Below are positions 5,900 to 10,781 of a stretch of 10,781 nt of DNA, in pieces. The DNA is taken from the NCBI GenBank assembly GCA_946480705.1, contig CAMLLF010000067.1:1-10781 (forward strand), given 5' to 3'. This DNA is from an uncultured Lysobacteraceae bacterium. Its GTDB lineage: Bacteria; Pseudomonadota; Gammaproteobacteria; Xanthomonadales; Rhodanobacteraceae. Both the position numbers and the translations under genes were made by a program. Within the stretch, counting starts at the first letter, position 1, and the number at the start of each line of letters is the position of its first letter. The notes under the pieces are model-generated. The model saw only the letters and a program-made list of their open reading frames with translations. It ran no database searches and was not told the DNA's origin.

Positions 5900-7288
5900 T
5901 CACTCGTAGGACCCGAGATAGTTGTCCGACGCGTAGTTCTCGAACTTCGTGTACTGCCCGAGGAACGTGAGCTTCACGCTGCCGGTCGGACCCGAACGCT
6001 GCTTGCCGATGATGATCTCGGCGAGGCCTTTGTCGGGCGAATCCTGGTTGTAGTAGTCGTCGCGGTAAATGAACATGATCACGTCCGCGTCCTGCTCGAT
6101 AGCGCCGGATTCGCGCAGGTCGGCCATGACGGGGCGCTTGTCCTGGCGTTGTTCCAGCGAGCGGTTGAGCTGCGACAGCGCGATCACGGGCACATTCAGT
6201 TCCTTCGCGAGCGCCTTGAGGCTGCGCGAGATTTCTGAAATTTCCGTGGCGCGATTCTCCTTGTTCCCGGGCACCTGCATGAGCTGCAGGTAGTCGATTA
6301 CGATGAGGCCGAGGTCGTGTTCGCGCTTGAGGCGGCGGCAGCGCGCGCGCAGTTCGCCGGGCGACAGCGCCGGCGTGTCGTCGATGAAGATCTTGGCTTC
6401 GGACAGCAGCGTGATCGCGCTCGTGACGCGCGGCCATTCCTCTTCCTGGATGTCGCCGTTGCGCAGGTGCTGCTGGTTGATGCGGCCGACCGAGGAGATC
6501 AATCGGAACGCGAGCTGCGAGGCCGACATTTCCATCGAGAACACGGCGACCGCGCGCTTGGTCTTCATCGCGGCGTATTCGGCCATGTTCAGCGAGAACG
6601 CGGTCTTGCCCATCGCGGGGCGCGCCGCGACGATGATCAGATCCGACGGCTGCAGGCCGGCGGTCATCTCGTCCAGATCGGTGAAGCCGGTCGGCATGCC
6701 CGTGACGGTGCCGCGATTCTCGAAGCGGTGATGCAGGATCGCGAACGCGTCCTTGACCGCGGTGCGCATCGGCACGAAACCCTGGCGGCCGCGCGCACCG
6801 GCTTCGGCGATGCGGAATACGCGCTGCTCGGCGCCCTCGAGGATTTCCTGCGTGCTGCGGCCTTCCGGCGCGAAACCATCGCTGACGATCTCGGTGCCGG
6901 CGTCGATGAGCTGACGCAGCACCGACTTCTCGCGCACGATGTCGCAGTAGGCAATGATGTTCGCCGCGCTCGGCGTGGTGTTCGCGAGCTGCAGGATGTA
7001 GGCGGTGCCGCCGACGAGATCGGCGAGACCCTGCGATTCGAACCATTCGCCGAGCGTGACCGCGTCGCAGGGCATGCCCTTGTTCGACAGTTCCGTGATA
7101 GCGCGGAAGATGACGCGATGGTCCTTGCGGTAGAAATCGTCCTCGTTCAGACGATCGGCGACCTTGTCCCAGGCCTCCGGCGACAGCATCAGGCCGCCGA
7201 GCACGGCCTGTTCGGCGTCGACCGAATGCGGCGGCACGCGCAGGGAGTCGATGCGTTGGACGGTCTTGCGATCGGGAGAGGCGGCCAT
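5900..7288 (-). CDS. dnaB: Replicative DNA helicase DnaB
   Basis: This 462-residue hexameric helicase unwinds the replication fork 5'-3' on the lagging strand and contacts primase and loader. The N-terminal collar domain is residues ~13-115 (VPPHSVDAEQAVLGGLML), followed by a linker to ~175. The RecA-like motor domain has Walker A ARPAMGKTA (222-230), Walker B LIVIDYLQLM (328-337), SQLNRSLEQR (372-381), DLRESGAIEQDAD (390-402) and the GKQRSGPTG arginine-finger region (429-437). There is no intein insertion. The ATG at 7286-7288 has GAGA about 9 nt upstream and gives the usual N-terminus. An in-frame GTG at 7312 would add 8 residues, but it lies about where transcription would begin from the candidate -10 box. 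rplI lies upstream beyond an intrinsic terminator, so dnaB probably has its own promoter. alr and radA follow on the same strand. Confidence 0.97.
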   Translation of the reverse strand: MAASPDRKTVQRIDSLRVPPHSVDAEQAVLGGLMLSPEAWDKVADRLNEDDFYRKDHRVIFRAITELSNKGMPCDAVTLGEWFESQGLADLVGGTAYILQLANTTPSAANIIAYCDIVREKSVLRQLIDAGTEIVSDGFAPEGRSTQEILEGAEQRVFRIAEAGARGRQGFVPMRTAVKDAFAILHHRFENRGTVTGMPTGFTDLDEMTAGLQPSDLIIVAARPAMGKTAFSLNMAEYAAMKTKRAVAVFSMEMSASQLAFRLISSVGRINQQHLRNGDIQEEEWPRVTSAITLLSEAKIFIDDTPALSPGELRARCRRLKREHDLGLIVIDYLQLMQVPGNKENRATEISEISRSLKALAKELNVPVIALSQLNRSLEQRQDKRPVMADLRESGAIEQDADVIMFIYRDDYYNQDSPDKGLAEIIIGKQRSGPTGSVKLTFLGQYTKFENYASDNYLGSYE

Positions 7289-7320
7289 GGAAGTCTCGGA
7301 CGAGAACGGCACGGCGCTCG

Positions 7321-7370
7321 ATTATCAAAGCACCGTCTCAAATTGCTAGACAACAAGCTGTTGATAACAG
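7321..7370 (-). promoter_or_regulatory. Candidate dnaB promoter and DnaA-box-like overlapping palindromes
   Basis: On the minus strand, GATAAT (7321-7326) is a 5/6 match to a sigma-70 -10 box, 32 nt before the dnaB ATG. The -35 position shows no good match (CTAGCA at 17-nt spacing). Just upstream, two overlapping dyads occur: CAACA-AGC-TGTTG (7351-7363) and CTGTT-GAT-AACAG (7358-7370). The second contains TTATCAACA on the minus strand (7359-7367), one base away from the consensus DnaA box TTATCCACA. A promoter is expected here because the rplI terminator closes the upstream unit. DnaA control is inferred. Confidence 0.35.
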
Positions 7371-7416
7371 CGGTATAGGCTGTGCGATTGCGCCGCGCAT
7401 ACGGCGGCGCCCGCAC

Positions 7417-7447
7417 AAAAAGAAACGGGCGCCGCGAGGGCGCCCGT
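7417..7447 (-). terminator. Rho-independent terminator after rplI
   Basis: A perfect 9-bp stem, ACGGGCGCC (7425-7433) with GGCGCCCGT (7439-7447), encloses a 5-base loop. Read on the minus strand it is followed by TTTCTTTTT (7425-7417). It lies 23 nt beyond the rplI stop codon. It has every hallmark of an intrinsic terminator and should separate the ribosomal protein genes from dnaB. Confidence 0.88.
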
Positions 7448-7470
7448 CGTGAAACGATGCAGCGGGGCGA

Positions 7471-7917
7471 TCAGCCGGCCGTGACGACGACCTTGACCGT
7501 CGTGTGCACGTCGGCGTGCAGGTGCACGTGCACCTCGAATTCGCCGACGTGACGCAGCGGGCCTTCGCCCATGACGACTTCCGACTTTTCCAGCGGCTTG
7601 CCGGCGGCGGTGAACGCTTCGGCGATGTCGCGCGGACCGACCGAGCCGAACAGCTTGCCTTCCGGGCTCGCGTTCGCGCTGATCGTGACGCTGGCGCCTT
7701 CGAGAGCGGCCTTGCGCGCTTCGGCGCCCGACAGGACCTGGTTGGCCTTGGCTTCGAATTCCGCACGACGCTGTTCGAACTGGGCGAGGTTGTCGGCGGT
7801 GGCCGGCACGGCCTTGCCCTGCGGAACGAGGTAGTTGCGGCCGTAACCCGGCTTCACCTTGACCTTGTCGCCGAGCACGCCGAGGTTCTTCACTTTCTGC
7901 AGCAGGATGAGATCCAT
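7471..7917 (-). CDS. rplI: 50S ribosomal protein bL9
   Basis: This complete 148-residue bL9 has an N-terminal globular rRNA-binding domain ([17 protein letters not shown], then [16 protein letters not shown] with the family GYGRNYL signature), a long central helix (about 41-75), and a C-terminal domain beginning near [12 protein letters not shown] and ending in a beta strand rich in valine and histidine ([16 protein letters not shown]). bL9 spans the base of the L1 stalk on the 50S subunit and supports reading-frame fidelity. The ATG at 7917 is preceded by GGAG with 6-nt spacing. It follows rpsR by 132 bp containing a terminator-like hairpin, and is itself followed by a strong terminator. Confidence 0.97.
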   Translation of the reverse strand: MDLILLQKVKNLGVLGDKVKVKPGYGRNYLVPQGKAVPATADNLAQFEQRRAEFEAKANQVLSGAEARKAALEGASVTISANASPEGKLFGSVGPRDIAEAFTAAGKPLEKSEVVMGEGPLRHVGEFEVHVHLHADVHTTVKVVVTAG

Positions 7918-8000
7918 GAATTTCTCCGATTCGTTAGCACCGGCGGAGCCGATGCAGCGGTGGCTGTCCGAATCGCGATGTCGCTAAACGTCGCGGGACT

Positions 8001-8049
8001 GAAAAACCTCAGCCCCGGACGAGCCGGGGCTGAGAGCAAAGGCTGAGCC
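8001..8049 (-). terminator. Terminator-like hairpin between rpsR and rplI (possible attenuator)
   Basis: A perfect 11-bp stem, CTCAGCCCCGG (8008-8018) with CCGGGGCTGAG (8024-8034), has a 5-base loop. On the minus strand it is followed after one G by TTTTT (8006-8002), so it looks like an intrinsic terminator placed inside the ribosomal protein operon. Just 5' of it in the transcript, right after the rpsR stop, a second copy of CTCAGCC (complement of 8041-8047) could pair with the 3' arm of the stem and compete with it. The rest of the gap to rplI (7918-8000) shows no confident promoter, only the rplI ribosome binding site. Confidence 0.75.
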
Positions 8050-8274
8050 TTAGTGGTTGTCGCAATACGGCAGCAGGGCCAGGAAACGGGCGCGCTGGAT
8101 CGCGTCGCCGAGCTGGCGCTGGTACTTGGCCTTGGTGCCGGTAATGCGGCTCGGGACGATCTTGCCGGTCTCGCCGATGTACTGGCGCAGCGTGTTCAGA
8201 TCCTTGTAGTCGATCTCGACCGTGCCTTCGGCGGTGAAGCGGCAGAACTTCTTGCGACGGAAAAACTTGGACAT
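8050..8274 (-). CDS. rpsR: 30S ribosomal protein bS18
   Basis: This complete 74-residue bS18 starts [13 protein letters not shown] and contains the core [32 protein letters not shown] and [13 protein letters not shown] segments typical of the family. bS18 binds 16S rRNA in the platform of the small subunit as a heterodimer with bS6. The length is normal (about 75). Its ATG at 8274 has GGAG 6 nt upstream, and it starts 15 nt after the rpsF stop, so the two are co-transcribed. No priB gene lies between rpsF and rpsR, unlike in Escherichia coli. Confidence 0.97.
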   Translation of the reverse strand: MSKFFRRKKFCRFTAEGTVEIDYKDLNTLRQYIGETGKIVPSRITGTKAKYQRQLGDAIQRARFLALLPYCDNH

Positions 8275-8289
8275 GGTGGGCTCCTGGAC

Positions 8290-8697
8290 TTAGGCCGCTT
8301 CGGCGTCGTTGGAATCGGCATTGCCGCCGAAACCGCCTTCATCGTCGTCGCGACGACGGCGATCGCCGCTCTTCTCGTCCTTGGTCTTCATGATGAAGGA
8401 CTGTTCCGTCACGGCGGCGTCGCGCACCAGGATCAGGTGGCGCAGCACGGCATCGTTGAAACGGAAGCCCGACTCGAGTTCGTTCAGCACGTTCTGGCTG
8501 CACTCGATGTTCATCAGGACGTAGTGGGCTTTGGCCAGGTTCTGGATCGGGAACGCGAGCTGGCGGCGGCCCCAGTCTTCCAGACGGTGGATGGCGCCCT
8601 TGTCGCCTTCGATCAGCGTCTTGTAACGCTCGATCATGGCGGGCACCTGTTCGCTCTGGTCCGGATGGACCAGGAACACGATTTCGTAGTGACGCAT
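8290..8697 (-). CDS. rpsF: 30S ribosomal protein bS6
   Basis: This complete 135-residue bS6 begins [25 protein letters not shown] and contains [23 protein letters not shown] in pieces (about 43-65), [14 protein letters not shown] (78-91) and a charged C-terminal tail ([10 protein letters not shown], then an acidic end). The core ferredoxin-like fold is the first ~100 residues. The tail is variable and probably disordered. bS6 partners bS18 in the small-subunit platform. The ATG at 8697 follows AAGGAG with 5-nt spacing, the best ribosome binding site in the window. The frame is open much further upstream, but only as antisense of the TonB receptor. It is the first gene of the ribosomal protein cluster. 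Confidence 0.97.
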   Translation of the reverse strand: MRHYEIVFLVHPDQSEQVPAMIERYKTLIEGDKGAIHRLEDWGRRQLAFPIQNLAKAHYVLMNIECSQNVLNELESGFRFNDAVLRHLILVRDAAVTEQSFIMKTKDEKSGDRRRRDDDEGGFGGNADSNDAEAA

Positions 8698-8791
8698 GGA
8701 AACTCCTTGTGGATGACGCAGGGCGGATGCCGCTGCGCAGCCTCCCGCGGCGCGGTGAGGCAAGGTCCCCACGCCGGATTGGCGCACGGGG
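8698..8791 (-). promoter_or_regulatory. Structured rpsF leader, candidate bS6:bS18 autoregulatory site
   Basis: The predicted ~93 nt 5' leader can fold into three hairpins. The first (8767-8791) pairs CCCC and CGCC with GGCG and GGGG around a small internal loop. The second (8741-8760) pairs CCTC/GAGG and CCG/CGG with a single A bulge. The third (8718-8736) pairs GCAG/CTGC and CGG/CCG with a CC bulge and ends about 10 nt before the Shine-Dalgarno. The described bS6:bS18 mRNA motif in other bacteria uses a stem with an unpaired CCG near the rpsF start. The match here is suggestive only. Confidence 0.4.
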
Positions 8792-8797
8792 TCGCGG

Positions 8798-8826
8798 ATT
8801 CTAGCCGCCGCACCGACGCATGGCAA
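8798..8826 (-). promoter_or_regulatory. Sigma-70-type promoter for the rpsF operon
   Basis: On the minus strand TTGCCA (8826-8821) and TAGAAT (8803-8798) each match the sigma-70 consensus at 5 of 6 positions, with the ideal 17-nt spacing. Transcription would start near 8791, about 94 nt before the rpsF ATG. This is the most convincing promoter in the window. Confidence 0.7.
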
Positions 8827-8870
8827 GTCGTTGAAGCGCAAGCATCCCGGTGTCCGGCGGCCGCGCGGGC

Positions 8871-8935
8871 CGGCTGGCCAGCCGCGGTGATTTTGGGCAC
8901 AGTGCGGCGACGCTGTTGCGTGTCGCACGACACGC
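8871..8935. promoter_or_regulatory. Palindromes in the rpsF / TonB-receptor divergent region
   Basis: Two perfect palindromes lie in the 289-bp divergent gap. CGGCTGGCCAGCCG (8871-8884) is 14 bp without a spacer. GCGTGTCG-CA-CGACACGC (8918-8935) has 8-bp arms and a 2-base centre, and lies 51 nt upstream of the receptor ATG. A further GTGTCG half-site occurs at 8957-8962. The second dyad has the size and position of a repressor or activator operator for the receptor gene. I see no trustworthy plus-strand promoter. Confidence 0.4.
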
Positions 8936-8986
8936 CGGGGACGGCAGCGTTCGTACCGTGTCGTTTCAGCCAAGAGGGTTCGCCAC

Positions 8987-10781
8987 ATGACGACGTCGAA
9001 TCGCCGCGCCCGCCGCGGCCTGCGCCTGGGCGGCCTCGCCGCCGCATTGCTTGCCGCCCTGTCGGGTGCCGCGAACGCGGAGACCGCCGAGCCGCCGAAG
9101 GAAAGCCGGGATGCCGACGACGCGCCGGCGCTGGAAACGGTGACCGTGACCGCGCAGCGCCGCGTCGAGAACATCCAGGACGTGCCGATGGCGATCACGG
9201 CCGTGGAGGCCGACAAGCTCGAGATTCTCGCTTCGGGCGGTGACGACATCCGCTTCCTTGCCGGCCGTCTGCCGAGCCTCAACATCGAATCCTCGTTCGG
9301 CCGCGCGTTCCCGCGCTTCTACATCCGCGGCCTCGGCAACACCGATTTCGACCTCAACGCCTCGCAGCCGGTGTCGCTGGTCTACGACGGCGTCGTGCAG
9401 GAAAACCCGATCCTCAAGGGCTTTCCGCTGTTCGACCTCGATCAGGTCGAAATGGCGCGCGGCCCGCAGGGCACGCTGTTCGGACGCAACTCGCCGGCCG
9501 GCGTCATCAAGTTCGAGTCGGCCCGGCCCGAGCGCGAGTTCGGCGGCTACGGCAGCCTGAGCTACGGCCGCTTCGGTACCTCGAATCTTTCCGGTGCCGT
9601 GACCGGCGGCGTCGGCGAGAGCGGTGCGCTGCGCCTGTCCGTGCTGCATCAGCGCCGCGAGGACTATGTCGACAACACGCGCAACGGCCCCGGCGAGGAT
9701 CTCGAAGGCTACCGCGAGAGCGCGGCCCGCCTGCAGTACCTGCTCGCGCCCGACGACGGCTTCGAGGCGCTGTTCAACGTGCATGCGCGCAAGCTCGACG
9801 GTACCGCGCGGCTGTTCCGCGCGAACATCATCCGCCAGGGCAGCAATGACTTCGTGCCGGGTTTCCGGCGCGAATTCGTCGCCATCGACGGCCGCAACGA
9901 GCAGAACCTCGACCAGATCGGCGCGAACATGCGCCTGCGCTGGGATCTCGGCAGCACGACGCTGCATTCGATCACGGGCTACGAAAGTGTCGACGCATTC
10001 AGCCGCGGCGACATCGACGGCGGCTTCGGCGCGGTGTTTCTCGGCGAGGGCAACTACGGTCCGGGGCTGATTCCGTTTCCGGCCGAATCCGCCGACGGCC
10101 TGCCGCATCATCGCCAGCTGTCGCAGGAATTCCGCATCGAATCCAACGAATGGGGCCGCTTCGACTGGCAGGCCGGCGTGTTCGGCTTCGACGAGTCGAT
10201 TTCGGTCGACACCTTCAGCTACGACACTTTCGCGCCGGGCCAGCCGCAGAACGGCTATGCGACGCAGGAGCAGGACAACGAGGCCTGGGCCGTGTTCGCC
10301 TCGGGCGACCTCGACGTGACCGAGCGCCTGAAGCTCCGCGGCGGCCTGCGCTACAGCGACGACCGCAAGGAGTTCGTCGCCGAGCGCGTCACCGGCCCAT
10401 TCGGCCCGCCGATCGCGCCGATCCGCGTCGATCCGAGCGATTCGGACGTGAGCTGGGACCTGAGCGCGGTGTATCAGGCCAACGATCAGGTCAATCTCTA
10501 TGCGCGCGTCGCCAAGGGCTTCCGCGCGCCGAGCGTGCAGGGCCGCCTGATGTTCGCCGACGCGACCCTGCCGAGCGACGAACTCGTGACCATCGCGAAT
10601 TCGGAAACCGTGCTGTCGTGGGAAGCCGGGCTCAAGACGCAGCTCTGGGACAACCGCCTGCGCCTGGGCTTCGCGCTGTACCGCTACACGATCGACGATC
10701 CGCAGCTGACCGCGGTCGGCGGCAACGCGAACATCGCGCGCCTGGTCAATGCGGACAAGGCGGAAGGGCATGGCGCCGAAC
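8987..10781 (+). CDS. TonB-dependent outer-membrane receptor (partial, runs off right edge)
   Basis: The frame stays open for 598 codons to the window end, so the C-terminal part is missing. Residues 1-31 look like a Sec signal peptide ([11 protein letters not shown], a leucine/alanine run, cleavage near ANA|E). A TonB-box-like [11 protein letters not shown] lies at 49-59. The plug domain spans about 60-178, with [19 protein letters not shown] and [21 protein letters not shown] as family signatures. Beta-barrel strands rich in aromatic residues follow (for example [30 protein letters not shown]). Such proteins import siderophores, vitamin B12, sugars or other ligands across the outer membrane using TonB-ExbB-ExbD energy. 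The substrate is unknown. ATG 8987 is preceded by AAGAGGG (8972-8978). Full members are usually 700-1000 residues, so a few hundred residues are probably missing. Aromatic barrel periodicity and the signal peptide leave little doubt over the long antisense open frame. Confidence 0.93.
   Translation, partial: MTTSNRRARRGLRLGGLAAALLAALSGAANAETAEPPKESRDADDAPALETVTVTAQRRVENIQDVPMAITAVEADKLEILASGGDDIRFLAGRLPSLNIESSFGRAFPRFYIRGLGNTDFDLNASQPVSLVYDGVVQENPILKGFPLFDLDQVEMARGPQGTLFGRNSPAGVIKFESARPEREFGGYGSLSYGRFGTSNLSGAVTGGVGESGALRLSVLHQRREDYVDNTRNGPGEDLEGYRESAARLQYLLAPDDGFEALFNVHARKLDGTARLFRANIIRQGSNDFVPGFRREFVAIDGRNEQNLDQIGANMRLRWDLGSTTLHSITGYESVDAFSRGDIDGGFGAVFLGEGNYGPGLIPFPAESADGLPHHRQLSQEFRIESNEWGRFDWQAGVFGFDESISVDTFSYDTFAPGQPQNGYATQEQDNEAWAVFASGDLDVTERLKLRGGLRYSDDRKEFVAERVTGPFGPPIAPIRVDPSDSDVSWDLSAVYQANDQVNLYARVAKGFRAPSVQGRLMFADATLPSDELVTIANSETVLSWEAGLKTQLWDNRLRLGFALYRYTIDDPQLTAVGGNANIARLVNADKAEGHGAE

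Noticed and set aside
7289..7312. A GTG start for DnaB adding 8 residues
   Set aside because: It is possible, but the ATG at 7288 has a better-placed GAGA. The GTG would sit about 2 nt from the start predicted from the GATAAT box.
8966..10771. A ~600-codon open frame on the minus strand opposite the TonB receptor
   Set aside because: It is antisense to a convincing receptor with signal peptide, TonB box and plug motifs. Long antisense open frames are expected in DNA this GC-rich, and its translation shows no recognisable domain.
1..10781. CRISPR array, tRNA, rRNA, insertion sequence, prophage or defence system
   Set aside because: I saw no regularly spaced direct repeats, no tRNA- or rRNA-like sequence, no transposase, integrase or phage proteins and no defence-type domains. 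Apart from the left edge, the genes are ordinary chromosomal ones.

Overview
The window is GC-rich (roughly two thirds G+C by eye) chromosomal DNA. It looks like a gammaproteobacterium of the Xanthomonadales/Lysobacterales type. The gene string rpsF-rpsR-rplI-dnaB-alr-radA, the absence of priB between rpsF and rpsR, the TonB-dependent receptor and the GTTGGG...CCCAAC repeat pair all fit that group. The placement is an inference from gene content and style, not from a search.

Left part (1-3292). The first ~240 bases are odd. A short out-of-frame stretch encoding a TrkA/KtrA-type RCK_C domain abuts the 3' end of a thiol-disulfide oxidoreductase (DCC/DUF393) gene with no intergenic space. This suggests a rearranged or chimeric end. 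Next come a membrane-anchored AraC-type regulator (minus), a divergent SRPBCC/AHSA1-type protein (plus) and a secreted YceI-family protein (plus). yceI and radA converge, and a ~170 bp imperfect inverted repeat (REP/REPIN-like) fills the gap between them.

Centre (3293-8826, all minus strand). Reading in the direction of transcription, a promoter matching 5/6 at both the -35 and -10 boxes precedes a structured ~93 nt leader. Then follow rpsF (bS6), rpsR (bS18), a terminator-like hairpin, rplI (bL9), a strong intrinsic terminator, a separate dnaB upstream region, dnaB, alr and radA. The head of the cluster makes ribosomal proteins. The tail makes the replicative helicase, the alanine racemase that feeds peptidoglycan with D-alanine, and the RadA branch-migration helicase. 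The hairpins divide the cluster into at least two, perhaps three, expression segments.

Right part (8827-10781, plus strand). A TonB-dependent outer-membrane receptor gene diverges from rpsF and runs off the window edge. The divergent intergenic region carries two perfect palindromes.

Overall this is mostly housekeeping DNA. I see no mobile element, CRISPR array, tRNA, rRNA, defence island or evident new multigene system. The items worth a second look are small: the chimeric left end, the inverted repeat that supplies the radA stop codon, the hairpin between rpsR and rplI with a possible competing pairing, the rpsF leader, and dyads upstream of dnaB and of the TonB receptor.
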